Part shown: one piece after another, positions 25,490 to 34,088 of the stretch
Layout of the letters: each line of letters opens with the position of its first letter
Numbering within the stretch: position 1 is the stretch's first letter
Origin: DATIYF01 sp035517775
Lineage (GTDB): Bacteria; Acidobacteriota; Terriglobia; Terriglobales; Acidobacteriaceae
NCBI GenBank assembly: GCA_035517775.1
Contig: DATIYF010000105.1
Location: forward strand, 62,001-126,000
Length of the DNA: 64,000 nucleotides
Reading direction: 5' to 3'
Program-made: the position numbers and the translations under genes
The notes under the pieces: model-generated
Seen by the model: the letters and a program-made list of their open reading frames with translations, nothing else
Told to the model about the DNA's origin: nothing
Databases searched by the model: none

Positions 25490-26227
25490 TCAGCGAGTGA
25501 GAGTTTTGGAATACCGGACGAGGGAGGCCGCCTTCCGCCTGCCCTGCTCGGCCACGCCCAAAGCGGGCAACGCCCGGCGAATCAGATTTTGGCCAAGAGA
25601 AACCCCGAAGACCCGAGCCCTGCAGCGGCGCGACTGCAGGCAGTCTAGCACGCTCTGTTCCGTCAGGGGGCTGTGAATATCGAGCGCCATGGTGAGGGGG
25701 AAAAATTGGCGATGAGTATGAAAATCCAGGCCTACAAAAGGAACCGCGTGGCTGCGCCGCAACAGCGCGGAGGCGGTATCGCTTGGCGCCCAGCCGTCGT
25801 ACTTGCGGTTCCAGGCCTCGATACCGAGCAAGTGGCCCTCCCAGCCGGGCTCGAAGGCCTTCCATGCTTCCTTGCGCGTGGGATGGGCGAGCACGGCCAG
25901 GCCGCCAGCTTCGGCCGCCGCCCGCAGCATCTCTCCCGTTGGCAGGCTTTCTCCCAGAAACGGCACCGGGCCCCAGACCAGCACATGCACGCGGTTGGCG
26001 GCGTCGCTGTACTCGATGCCGGGCAGCAGCAGAATCTTCTCTGAGCTTACCCGGGCGCAGGCCTGGCGGAATTCGCGCAGGCGCTCCCGGCTGAATCCGC
26101 GGTCGTGCTCGGTCATCATCAGCACCCGGCAGCCGCGCTCGGCGAACTTTTCGCTCAAGGCCTCAAGCGTCCACTTCCCGTCGTAGGACCAGTTCGAATG
26201 CACGTGACAGGCGGCAAGAACTTCCAT
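25490..26227 (-). CDS. PHP-domain metal-dependent phosphoesterase
   Basis: 245 residues spanning a single PHP domain. Metal ligands are visible in order: CHVHSNWSYDGKWTLEAL (HxH and Asp), MMTEHDRGFS (EHD), LPGIEYS (Glu), VLAHPTR (His) and VGLDFHTHRQF (DxH). PHP proteins hydrolyse phosphoesters, including phosphotyrosine in the capsule regulators of the CpsB/YwqE type. With a tyrosine autokinase in the same locus, dephosphorylation of that kinase is one possibility; the close coupling to the ATP-grasp gene (12 bp apart) suggests instead a role in polymer modification. The choice between them is open. Confidence 0.83.
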   Translation of the reverse strand: MEVLAACHVHSNWSYDGKWTLEALSEKFAERGCRVLMMTEHDRGFSRERLREFRQACARVSSEKILLLPGIEYSDAANRVHVLVWGPVPFLGESLPTGEMLRAAAEAGGLAVLAHPTRKEAWKAFEPGWEGHLLGIEAWNRKYDGWAPSDTASALLRRSHAVPFVGLDFHTHRQFFPLTMALDIHSPLTEQSVLDCLQSRRCRARVFGVSLGQNLIRRALPALGVAEQGRRKAASLVRYSKTLTR

Positions 26228-26239
26228 GGGGTTTTGATT

Positions 26240-27532
26240 CTAGAAGCGAAATCTCTTCAGCAGATTGGCCTGCAGGGTATAGCCGGTATCGGCGAAAAAG
26301 ACCCGGGGATCGCTGCGCCGCCAGTTGTAAAAGGTGTCGCCGCGATGCAGCCAGGCCACCTGGGCGAGGGTTTTGCCGAGCGGCGGCCAGCCACTCAGGG
26401 CCTTCGACTTGGGGCCGCGCAGCACGAACAGCAGATGCATCAGTTCCCGCCCCAGATTGCGGCAGACCACGCCGGGCGCGGGCGAAGCGTCCAGGCCGGC
26501 CGGCGACTGCGCATCGAGCGCCAGCCGCGCATGCCAGGCGGGATATTCCAGTCCCTGGCGGCGGGCCAGCGCCAGGCTGCCCCAGGTGCGGCCGTTGAGT
26601 TCGACAAACCAGGGCTTGCCCGAGGCATCGCGCAGCAACTCGATCATGAACAGCCCCTGCCAGCCACACTGGCGGATGAACCTTTCCGCCGGCCCCTTCA
26701 CGTCTTCGGCCACGGCCTGCGAGGCGCAGGCGCTCGAACCCGAGCCTTGCGGGTTCATCATGCGCAGGCGGCGGTGTGCGCTCCAGGCGCGCACCCCCGG
26801 GGGAGCGGCCAGCCCGAAGATGCCCTCGCCGTTGCCGGCGATGAAAGCCTGCACCAGCAGGGGCACGCGCCCGCCCCAGGCGGCGGCGGCGCGCTCCAGT
26901 TCGCCGCGGCTGGCGCAAATCCACTTCCCGCACGAACTCACCTGGCCCGCGCGCACCGGGACGCACTCGGCGGGCTTGAGGATCAGGGGAAAAACGGCCC
27001 CGGCGCTGAACTGCTCGAGCTCTTGGGGGCTTCGCAGCAGAGCGGTGGGGGGAACGTTGAATCCTGCGGCGCGCGCGGCTTCGGCCTGCAGGTACTTGTT
27101 CAGCGCCAGCTCGGCGCAGCTTCCCTGCGGCCCGGCCAAATGCCAGCCCGCCTCTTCCACCTCGAGCCGGCTGGCCATCCAGACCGCCATGTCATCGAGC
27201 GGAAGCAGCACCCGCGGGGCAGGGCCGGCCTGAGCCCCCAGCGAGCCCAGCAGGGAATGAAGATCTCGCAGAGAGGCCTGCAGATCGCTCTCGGGCGCGC
27301 ACACTTCGTGGCACACAACGCAACGGCTGTGGCGCAGCGCCGCCGGCCTGCCCTTGCGGGCAAAAGCGATGACCTCGAAACCGGCATCCACCAGGCTCCA
27401 TGCCGCCTCCGGCGCGGCCAGAGCCTCGGCGAAGCCCACCAGGGCAAGCGGCCGGGTGGGCGGCTTGGGCGAGGGCGCCGCTTGGCTGGGGGAACCCTTC
27501 ACTTCGGCGACTTCCGCGGCCAGGGTGGTCAT
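26240..27532 (-). CDS. ATP-grasp ligase-like protein
   Basis: 430 residues. A pre-ATP-grasp Rossmann-like region (residues about 30-135, PLALVGFAEALAAPEAAWSLVDAGFEV) is followed by the ATP-grasp domain. Its motifs are NKYLQAEAARAAGFNVPPT, FPLILKPAECVPV (the ATP-binding Lys), QAFIAGNGEGIFG and the metal-binding GLFMIELLR and PWFVELNGRTWGSLALA. The C-terminal 100 residues are less conserved. ATP-grasp enzymes activate a carboxylate as acyl-phosphate and join it to an amine or thiol, so a carboxylate-amine ligase that decorates the polymer or a nucleotide sugar is inferred. The N terminus is Ala/Pro-rich and the exact start is uncertain. Confidence 0.83.
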   Translation of the reverse strand: MTTLAAEVAEVKGSPSQAAPSPKPPTRPLALVGFAEALAAPEAAWSLVDAGFEVIAFARKGRPAALRHSRCVVCHEVCAPESDLQASLRDLHSLLGSLGAQAGPAPRVLLPLDDMAVWMASRLEVEEAGWHLAGPQGSCAELALNKYLQAEAARAAGFNVPPTALLRSPQELEQFSAGAVFPLILKPAECVPVRAGQVSSCGKWICASRGELERAAAAWGGRVPLLVQAFIAGNGEGIFGLAAPPGVRAWSAHRRLRMMNPQGSGSSACASQAVAEDVKGPAERFIRQCGWQGLFMIELLRDASGKPWFVELNGRTWGSLALARRQGLEYPAWHARLALDAQSPAGLDASPAPGVVCRNLGRELMHLLFVLRGPKSKALSGWPPLGKTLAQVAWLHRGDTFYNWRRSDPRVFFADTGYTLQANLLKRFRF

Positions 27533-27554
27533 GTTCGGAGAGATTATACGCAGG

Positions 27555-28364
27555 CTAGCGGGCCCCGCCCTCGCTGGCGGAAGGCGCCAGTTTGGCGCCG
27601 GCCGCGGCCAGGGGCAGGCCGGCGGTCAGCCGGCGGAATTCTTCGCCCATCAGAAAGTTGTACTCGTCGCTATTGGCGGGATGGGTCTCAATCTCGACCG
27701 CAAAATTCCGCGAGAGCGCGAACATGCGCTCCACCCGCTCGTAAGGCTGGAACGGAACCAGCGAGAAAAAGTAATCCACCACGCGATAACGCCGGGCCAG
27801 CAAATAATCCACCAGGCGGCGATAGGCCCGGTTGGCGAAGCCCTTCTCGCCGGGATGAAAAGAGAAATTCCGCCGCACCCGCATGCCCCGGGGCAGCAGC
27901 CCGCCCAGCAGGATGTTGGTGCAGAGATGGGAGTGGTGATGGCCGTCGAGATGTTCCGGCGCGGTCCCATAGAGCCGCTGGTATTCATCAAACTGGGCCC
28001 GCACCACGTAGTCGAAGTCGCGCGCCAGCCCGGGATGAAACCATACCGGGGCCAGGCGATGGTCCAGATAGCGGGCAATCCTGCGCTGGCGCTCGCGCAG
28101 CGCCGCAGGACAATCGGGGGCGGAAAAGGGAGTGGTGAGATTCAGATGCAGGCCCACGGGCACGGTCTCGCCGCCCTTGAGAACCGCGGCCCGCTCCGAA
28201 TCGGCCATGAAAACCATGGCGCTGGTAGTCGAGACCGCGCCCCGGCGCACGCATTCGAGGATGCGGTCGGTGGTCAGGCGGTCCAGTCCCCAATCATCGG
28301 CATTGATGATGAGCAGGCCCGGCCCGGGTGCTGCAGTCCGGGGAAGTGTTTCACGCTTCGACAT
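27555..28364 (-). CDS. ChbG/YdjC-like carbohydrate deacetylase
   Basis: About 269 residues from the ATG at 28364. The YdjC/ChbG family motifs are clear: LLIINADDWGLDRLTTDRIL (metal-binding Asp), VGLHLNLT, EHLDGHHHSHL (metal-binding His pair) and VEIETHPANSDEY. Family members deacetylate oligosaccharides such as chitobiose derivatives. Here it probably removes an acetyl group from an N-acetylated sugar of the repeat unit, the third deacetylase-type gene in the locus. An in-frame upstream extension lacks a ribosome binding site and overlaps nothing useful. Confidence 0.85.
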   Translation of the reverse strand: MSKRETLPRTAAPGPGLLIINADDWGLDRLTTDRILECVRRGAVSTTSAMVFMADSERAAVLKGGETVPVGLHLNLTTPFSAPDCPAALRERQRRIARYLDHRLAPVWFHPGLARDFDYVVRAQFDEYQRLYGTAPEHLDGHHHSHLCTNILLGGLLPRGMRVRRNFSFHPGEKGFANRAYRRLVDYLLARRYRVVDYFFSLVPFQPYERVERMFALSRNFAVEIETHPANSDEYNFLMGEEFRRLTAGLPLAAAGAKLAPSASEGGAR

Positions 28365-28466
28365 CAAAGACTCATGCGGGCGCGCCAGGCCGGCGGCCGG
28401 CGAACAGAATTGCGTTGCGCTGGGGAATCGGTGCACGGCGATGGCGAGATGGCTTGGGTTCGTGAT

Positions 28467-29519
28467 TCAGCAGGCGCGGGCGGCGGTGCCGGAGGCCGGG
28501 GCGCGGGCTCCAGCCAGCTCGCCTTCCGCGCTGAGCTTGGGGTAAATCCCCTGAAAGGTCTCAACCGCAATCGCCTTGCTTCGCAGGTAGCCGAGAAAAG
28601 CGTCAATGGTTTCGTAATCGGCCAGGTCCTTGGTATGCCCGATGGCGACGACCGGGCGGTACTGCGCCGGGTTCTGCTGATCCTGGCGCAGGATCCCATC
28701 GGTCATGGCGATCAGCTCGGCCAGGGTCATGCGGCAGAAATCCAGCTTGAGGGGATAATGAAAGCGCATCAGATCAAGCGCCCGGCTGAACTTGCGGCGC
28801 AGGCTCTGCCCGCCCAGGCCCAGTCCCTGATTGAGGCCCATGCGCTTGGAGGTGCGCATCTTCCAGAAGGGCACCATCTCGGTGTAAATGGGGACCTCGA
28901 CCCAGGGGCCGGCGGGCTGCTCGCGGTTCACGTCCGCCTCAAAGCGCCAGTAGTAGCCGTTGCGCATGGCCGGACGGTAGTCGAGGCCATGGGTGTGCAG
29001 CAGGCCGCCCTTGAACACCGAGGAATCAATGCGGATTCCCTGCCCCGCCAAGACCGCGGCCGCCGCCCGGGTGGGTTGAAACAGCCAGTTGCCGGCGCGG
29101 AACGAGAGCGGCGTGAAGGAAGGCTCGCCCAGCACGGCGCGCAGGTAATGGAGCGCGCCTGCGACGATCTCGGTGATGCGCTCCGGCGCCAGCACGCACA
29201 GGTTGTACTCGCTCTCATCGAGCTGCCAGCGGCCCTGCTGGTAGCGCGCCCGGCTCCACTGCGGATGCAGGTGCAGCCCGATCTCGAACCCTTCTTCGTG
29301 CAGCTCGCGGATCTGCCGCCTGACCAACCCGACCGCCGGGTCCGCCTGGCAGGCTTCGATGCGCTCGAACTCGACCGCCTCCACGAAGGCGACGAAGCGG
29401 CAGTTCCACTTGCGGAAGATCTCTTTCAGCTTTTCCGCGGGCTCATACACCAGCTCGCCCAGGCGGCCGGCGCCGTTGCCGTAGATTTCGTAGTCGAGCG
29501 TAAAAAGAAGATCAATCAT
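28467..29519 (-). CDS. Polysaccharide deacetylase-like protein
   Basis: 350 residues from the ATG at 29519, preceded by GGGA. The start MIDLLFTLDYEIYGNG matches a NodB-like metal Asp followed by a characteristic extension. FEIGLHLHPQWS is the metal-binding His motif, and FRAGNWLFQPTRAAAAVLAGQGIRIDSSVFKGG matches the substrate-arginine region. VVAIGHTKDLADYETIDAFLGYL supplies the late His. It is distinct from the deacetylase at 12326-13726, with little similarity outside these motifs. The last 20 residues are Ala/Gly/Arg-rich and may be a non-conserved tail. Role inferred: deacetylation of the polymer or precursor. Confidence 0.82.
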   Translation of the reverse strand: MIDLLFTLDYEIYGNGAGRLGELVYEPAEKLKEIFRKWNCRFVAFVEAVEFERIEACQADPAVGLVRRQIRELHEEGFEIGLHLHPQWSRARYQQGRWQLDESEYNLCVLAPERITEIVAGALHYLRAVLGEPSFTPLSFRAGNWLFQPTRAAAAVLAGQGIRIDSSVFKGGLLHTHGLDYRPAMRNGYYWRFEADVNREQPAGPWVEVPIYTEMVPFWKMRTSKRMGLNQGLGLGGQSLRRKFSRALDLMRFHYPLKLDFCRMTLAELIAMTDGILRQDQQNPAQYRPVVAIGHTKDLADYETIDAFLGYLRSKAIAVETFQGIYPKLSAEGELAGARAPASGTAARAC

Positions 29520-29595
29520 GGAATTCCCGGCCCCGGCCGGGCGAGCACGGAATGCAGGCGAGCGGCCCGCGCCGGGCGGGAGCTTCGCCCCGATT

Positions 29596-30585
29596 TCATG
29601 CGCCAGGACTGGCCAGCCTGCGACCCTCGACATCCACGATGTCGCCGCCCCGAAGCAGGCGTACGCCCAGGGAATAGGCTGAGGCTCGCAGAGGGTGCAG
29701 CGAGTACTTCCACATGTAGCCCTCGACCAGCCGGCCTCCGAAGCGCTGCTTGAACATCAGCAGGCCTTCGGCCTTGGATCCTCTTTCCGGATTGATCCGC
29801 ACGCCCACGAAATCATAGCGCAACACGCCCCGGTTGCGGAAGAAGCGAATGGCTTCCCACTGCAGAAAATTCATGGCGCCGGTGATGATCTCTTCCGCCG
29901 TGCCGCCGTAGACGTAATACGCGCAATAATTGCTGAAGGGCAGGACCGCGCAGCCCTGCACCTTGCCCCCCGCCTCGGCCACCAGGATAGCCACGTTTTC
30001 CCCCAGCGCCTCCACCATGCGGCGGAAGGGCTGCAGGCCCATGAAGGGCAGGCGCGAGCGCCCGAAAGTCTCGCGGATCAGGCGATAGGCGGTCTCCAGG
30101 TGCTGGCCGCCGCTCGCCAGGCGCACGCCCTGCTTGGCGGCGCTGCGGATCTTGTTGCGGTGCTTGGGATGGACCTGCTTCCAAAGCTCCTCTTCGCTCG
30201 CGGCCAGGTCGAGCACGATGGTCCCATAGGGCGCGGCCTCGGCGCCATCGGGATAGGTGCGAAAAATAGTGTTGGTGGTGGCGGGAATGATCACATCCGC
30301 CCCCGCCGCGCGGAAATGCTCGACCGCGCTGTTCAGGAAAGACTTCTCCTCGGCCACATCGAAGTCCGGGTGCAGGGCGATGGTCTCTACCCGGAAGCGC
30401 ACCAGGCGCAGGGTGGCCTTGCGAACCACGGTGTAGGGCAGCACACAGCGCAGGCTGCCGGCCGGGTTCACACCGCCCAGCCAGCCGAATTCATCGCTCA
30501 CCGAGGCGAGGAAACGCGGCGAGGCGTAGATGGAAAGGGCGGAATGCCAGTCGACGGGCACCGAAATTGCTCGCAAGCCGCTCAC
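29596..30585 (-). CDS. FemX-like aminoacyltransferase (FemAB family), paralogue 1
   Basis: About 329 residues from the GTG at 30585. This start is chosen by alignment with the adjacent paralogue, whose N terminus MSDFQAIPLAMEW corresponds to VSGLRAISVPVDW here; no clear ribosome binding site is seen and a far longer in-frame extension is Arg/Pro-rich and looks spurious. The double-GNAT pattern includes IYASPRFLASVSDEFGWLGG, KQVHPKHRNKIRSAAKQGV, CAYYVYGGTAEEI and the FemX-type RGSKAEGLLMFKQRFGGRL. FemX-type enzymes transfer an amino acid from aminoacyl-tRNA to a lipid-linked sugar-peptide. The acceptor here is presumably the exopolysaccharide precursor. Confidence 0.82.
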   Translation of the reverse strand: MSGLRAISVPVDWHSALSIYASPRFLASVSDEFGWLGGVNPAGSLRCVLPYTVVRKATLRLVRFRVETIALHPDFDVAEEKSFLNSAVEHFRAAGADVIIPATTNTIFRTYPDGAEAAPYGTIVLDLAASEEELWKQVHPKHRNKIRSAAKQGVRLASGGQHLETAYRLIRETFGRSRLPFMGLQPFRRMVEALGENVAILVAEAGGKVQGCAVLPFSNYCAYYVYGGTAEEIITGAMNFLQWEAIRFFRNRGVLRYDFVGVRINPERGSKAEGLLMFKQRFGGRLVEGYMWKYSLHPLRASAYSLGVRLLRGGDIVDVEGRRLASPGA

Positions 30586-30677
30586 GCTTTGTGGCCATAC
30601 ACGGGAATGATTCGTTCGCGCGAAGGATCTGGGTCGTCGCCCGTCCCGATTGCCCGAGAAGTGAAAACGAACTGGCT

Positions 30678-31781
30678 TCAGCCGTGGGCCACGCTGCGGG
30701 CGGCGGGGCGCGGGCCCGCAAGCGGCTGGGGCGCGGCCGGCGGGCGCGCGGCCAGCGGCGGGCAGACGGCCAGAGGGAACGCGGGCGCGCTCAGAGGCTC
30801 GCCCGGCCCCAGGCGGCGACGCTCCACGTCCACAAGGTCGCCTCCGCGCAGCAGGCGCACGGCCAGGGAATAGACCGCGGCCTTCAGGGGACGCAGCGGG
30901 TATTTCCACATGCAGCCCTGGACCAGGCGTCCGCCGAAGCGCTGCTTGAACATGTACAGGCCCTCGGCCTTGGAGCCTTTATCGGGGTGGAGGCGCACGC
31001 CCACGAAGTCATAGCGCCCGACTCCCAGATTGCGGAAGAAGCGGATGGCCTCCCATTGCAGAAAATTCATCGCGCCATTGATGACGCCCTCGCCCGCGCT
31101 GCCGCCATAGACGTAGTAAGCGGCGTAGGAGCTGTAGGGAATGACGGCGCAACCCTGGGGCTTGCCTTGGTGCTCGGCGAGAAAGATTTTCACGTTGTCG
31201 CCCAGGGCCTCGATGGTCTGGCGGAAGGCCGAAGCCGTCATGAACGGCAGCTTCGATCGCCGGAAGGTATCGCGCACCAGCTGGTAAGCGGTCTGCAGGT
31301 GTTCCCCGCCCATGCGCACCTGGACGCCTTTTTTCTCCGCGTTGCGGATCACGTTGCGGTGCTTGGAGTGAATCTGCTGCCACAGGGCTGGTTCGCCCTC
31401 GCTCAGATCGAGCACCATGCTGCCGTAGGGCGCGGTCACGGCCCCGTCGGGAGCGGTGCGGAAGATGGTATTGGTGGTGGCCGGAATGATGATGTCGGCG
31501 CGCGGGCGGAAGTACTCGACTACGCTGTTCAGGAACGAGCGCTCTTCGCCCAGGCTCAGCGTATCCCCGAGCCCGATGGTCTCCACGCGAAAGCGCACCA
31601 TGCGCACCGTCGCCCGGCGAACGATGGTATAAGGCAGCAGGCAGCGCAGGCGGCCGGCGCCATCCACGCCCCCCAGCCAGCCGAATTCGTCGCTCACGGA
31701 CTGCAGAAAGGCGGGCGAGGCGTAGATGGAAAGGCCGGGATGCCACTCCATGGCCAGCGGAATTGCCTGGAAATCGCTCAT
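30678..31781 (-). CDS. FemX-like aminoacyltransferase (FemAB family), paralogue 2
   Basis: About 367 residues from the ATG at 31781. It is strongly similar throughout to the preceding downstream paralogue: IYASPAFLQSVSDEFGWLGGV, QIHSKHRNVIRNAEKKGVQV, AYYVYGGSAGEG, and KGSKAEGLYMFKQRFGG at residues 268-284. The final 45 residues are an Ala/Pro-rich tail (SAPAFPLAVCPPLAARPPAA and on) absent from the other copy. The two genes are a tandem duplication with 92 bp between them. FemAB proteins use charged tRNA as donor, which is relevant given the tRNA-Ser-like genes in the same locus. Confidence 0.83.
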   Translation of the reverse strand: MSDFQAIPLAMEWHPGLSIYASPAFLQSVSDEFGWLGGVDGAGRLRCLLPYTIVRRATVRMVRFRVETIGLGDTLSLGEERSFLNSVVEYFRPRADIIIPATTNTIFRTAPDGAVTAPYGSMVLDLSEGEPALWQQIHSKHRNVIRNAEKKGVQVRMGGEHLQTAYQLVRDTFRRSKLPFMTASAFRQTIEALGDNVKIFLAEHQGKPQGCAVIPYSSYAAYYVYGGSAGEGVINGAMNFLQWEAIRFFRNLGVGRYDFVGVRLHPDKGSKAEGLYMFKQRFGGRLVQGCMWKYPLRPLKAAVYSLAVRLLRGGDLVDVERRRLGPGEPLSAPAFPLAVCPPLAARPPAAPQPLAGPRPAARSVAHG

Positions 31782-31920
31782 ACTCGGGTTCTCATATCCT
31801 CGGCGGCGCCTTGCCCGCGGGAGTAAGGTTGTTTCCTGCACCCCGCCGATGCCGCACTCTTCTGTTGCATGCCCAGCCAAACCGGGCCGAAGCGCAGAAA
31901 AAGGCAGCGCCGGCCATGGC

Positions 31921-32982
31921 TTAATGGGTGGAAAGCAGAATTTCTGCCAGCGCCTCGCGCTCGCGTGCGGCGAGCTCGGGATAGACCGGCAGAGTGATGC
32001 TCAGCTGCGCCACCCGGTAGCTGTGCCGGTGCTCGGCAGCCTGGGGAGAAAGGCGCCAGTGCACGCGCAGGTAAATTCCCCGGCGGCGCGCACGCTCATA
32101 GAGCGCCTCCCGGTTCTTGATCAGCATGGGAAAGCCCAGGGGACAGACCCCCGCCGGCAGGGCCTCAAACATGGGCACGCCCAGAGGACTGTTATGCGCG
32201 ACCTCCTGCCAGAACTGATAGTCGGCGCGGCGGCGGCGGACAATCTCCCACAGGCCGGCCGCCGCCAGGCCGCGTTGGGCAAACGAGGACATGGGAAGCA
32301 GGCGCAATTCTTTTTCCGCCGCCTGCGGGCGCGGCAGCGTGGCACCGGCGACCGAGGCCACACTCTGGCGGTTCAGGCCACGCAGGCCGAGGCGCGATTT
32401 GAGGCTGGCGGCCAGGGAAAGTGAGTCGGCGTAAAGCTTAGGATGAAAGCCCACCGGCGGGTGGGTAGGCTGCGGCCGGTTCCAGCGCAGCCCCCCGCCA
32501 TCGGGCACGGGGATGATCTTGCGAAAGCTGTACACCGCGGCATCCCCGGTCTGGCCCGATCCCTCGGTCAGCAACGAGTGGGCGCAGTCCTCGACCAGCC
32601 AGGTTCCGTTCGATTCACAAATCTCCTTGATCTGCGCGCGGTGGGGTTGGAGAAAGCCAAAGTAGTTGATCAGCACCAGGGCCTTCACCGGCGCCGCCTT
32701 CAGGCGCGCCCGGACCAGCTCCGGATCGACCGCCAGGTCGGGCCCCAGGTCATAAAAGGCTGCCTGGGCGCGGCGGGTAAAAGGCCGGACCACTTCCGGG
32801 CAGGAAAACGCCGGCAGCAGCACGGTGTCCTGAGCGCCCAGGCCGAGATTGTGGGCGAGCAGCGCGAAAGCGTCGCGCCCCATGAAGGTGGGCGTCACCC
32901 CGGGAAACTGAGGGATGGCGCTCTCCGCGGCCGCGGCGACCGCGGGCGAAGGACTGGGCTCGAGGCTGTGGATAAGGTTCAT
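31921..32982 (-). CDS. DegT/DnrJ/EryC1/StrS-type PLP-dependent protein
   Basis: 353 residues from the ATG at 32982, which overlaps the stop of the preceding glycosyltransferase gene (ATGA). The fold-type I pattern is seen in VLLPAFSCPEVVRPFTRRAQAAFYD, ALVLINYFGFLQPHRAQIKEIC and WLVEDCAHSLLTEGSGQTGDAAVYSF. The PLP lysine is probably in SFRKIIPVPDGGGL. The C-terminal half is shorter and less conserved than in sugar aminotransferases such as the WbpE-like protein at 37915-39132. It could be a sugar aminotransferase, or a related PLP enzyme acting on an amino acid substituent. Confidence 0.8.
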   Translation of the reverse strand: MNLIHSLEPSPSPAVAAAAESAIPQFPGVTPTFMGRDAFALLAHNLGLGAQDTVLLPAFSCPEVVRPFTRRAQAAFYDLGPDLAVDPELVRARLKAAPVKALVLINYFGFLQPHRAQIKEICESNGTWLVEDCAHSLLTEGSGQTGDAAVYSFRKIIPVPDGGGLRWNRPQPTHPPVGFHPKLYADSLSLAASLKSRLGLRGLNRQSVASVAGATLPRPQAAEKELRLLPMSSFAQRGLAAAGLWEIVRRRRADYQFWQEVAHNSPLGVPMFEALPAGVCPLGFPMLIKNREALYERARRRGIYLRVHWRLSPQAAEHRHSYRVAQLSITLPVYPELAAREREALAEILLSTH

Positions 32983-34079
32983 TTCGCCGCCGCCTTCTCC
33001 TGCACGCTGAGCGGGGCGGGCTCGCCTTCGACGAAGCGCAGCGCCTCGACAAAGCCGGCGCAAAGGGTATCAATGTGCCCGTGGCTGCGGATTTCCTCCT
33101 GCGCGGCCGCGGCAAAACGGCGCCGCAGGGCGTCGTCATCGAGCAGCAGGTTGAGTCTGGAGGCGAGCTGGGCGATATCGCCGCGGGGCACGACGAAGCC
33201 GTTGACCCCATCCTTCAGATACATGATTTCGGGCGACTCGTCGCCGTCTTCGGTGACCAGGGGCAGGCCGCAGTAGAAGGCGTCCACGATGCTCAGCCCC
33301 ACCGCTCCGGGCAGGCAAAAGACCTCGCAGGCGGCCAGCAGCTGCAGCCGCTCGTCGCCATAGATGGGCCCGAGCACATGGATGTTCTCCCCGGCCACGT
33401 GGGTGAGCACGCCTTCGGTGTCGGGGCCGACCAGAATCAGCCCCGTATCCCGGCGCTTGAGTTGCCCAAAGGCGGCGAAGAGGTGGTCCAGGCGCTTGCG
33501 CACCTGCATGCGGCCGCAGCAGATGATGTTTTTCCGTGTGTGAATACCGTAGCGTGCCAGGCAAGCGGCCCGGTCAAAGGCGGGCAGCGTCTCGCTTGAA
33601 AACGCGAGGGTGTTGTTGGCGATGAAAACCTTGGGATAGAAGCGCGGCTTTACGTTTTTCCTGAGGTGTTCGGCGTAAAGGATGAGCGCATCGCAGACTT
33701 CATATTCGATGCTGTTGGCCAGCATGGGAAGCCCGTGGTGCTCGCGCTTGCCCAGGTCGGCGCCGTGGCCCCAGTAAATGACCTTCTTGCCCAGCAGCTT
33801 GGCGAAAAACAGGGTGGGAAAAAGATAGAGGTAACGCAGCCGCACCCACAAGATCACCACCTCGGGGCGCGAGGCCAGCATCAGCCGGGCCAGGCCGAAA
33901 AAAGAAAGCGGCAGGACGGCATGCTCGAATTCGACCGGGTGGGCGCTTCCGGGCTGCAGGCCCTCGGAGGCGACGGTCAGACTGTAGCCTTCCTTTTTCA
34001 GGTAGGCGGCGAGATGGTTGTAAACCGAAATCCGGTAATGTGGAAGTTGTTCCTGGTTGATCAGCAAAACCTTGGTCAT
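32979..34079 (-). CDS. Glycosyltransferase family 4
   Basis: 366 residues with a GT-B fold. The N-terminal domain starts MTKVLLINQEQLPHYRISVYNHLAAYL. The C-terminal domain holds IICCGRMQVRKRLDHLFAAFGQL, the linker and nucleotide-sugar binding EVFCLPGAVGLSIVDAFYCGLPLVTEDGDESPEIM with the E-x7-E-like element, and GVNGFVVPRGDIAQLAS. It would act at the cytoplasmic face of the membrane on the lipid-linked repeat unit. It overlaps the following PLP-enzyme gene by four bases and is preceded by 9 bp after the toroid-protein gene. Confidence 0.9.
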   Translation of the reverse strand: MTKVLLINQEQLPHYRISVYNHLAAYLKKEGYSLTVASEGLQPGSAHPVEFEHAVLPLSFFGLARLMLASRPEVVILWVRLRYLYLFPTLFFAKLLGKKVIYWGHGADLGKREHHGLPMLANSIEYEVCDALILYAEHLRKNVKPRFYPKVFIANNTLAFSSETLPAFDRAACLARYGIHTRKNIICCGRMQVRKRLDHLFAAFGQLKRRDTGLILVGPDTEGVLTHVAGENIHVLGPIYGDERLQLLAACEVFCLPGAVGLSIVDAFYCGLPLVTEDGDESPEIMYLKDGVNGFVVPRGDIAQLASRLNLLLDDDALRRRFAAAAQEEIRSHGHIDTLCAGFVEALRFVEGEPAPLSVQEKAAAK

Positions 34080-34088
34080 ATTGGGGCC

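Noticed and set aside
26105..29753. Long plus-strand frames of 677 and 799 codons
   Set aside because: They are antisense to the PHP, ATP-grasp, ChbG-like and deacetylase genes, all of which have clear family motifs on the minus strand.
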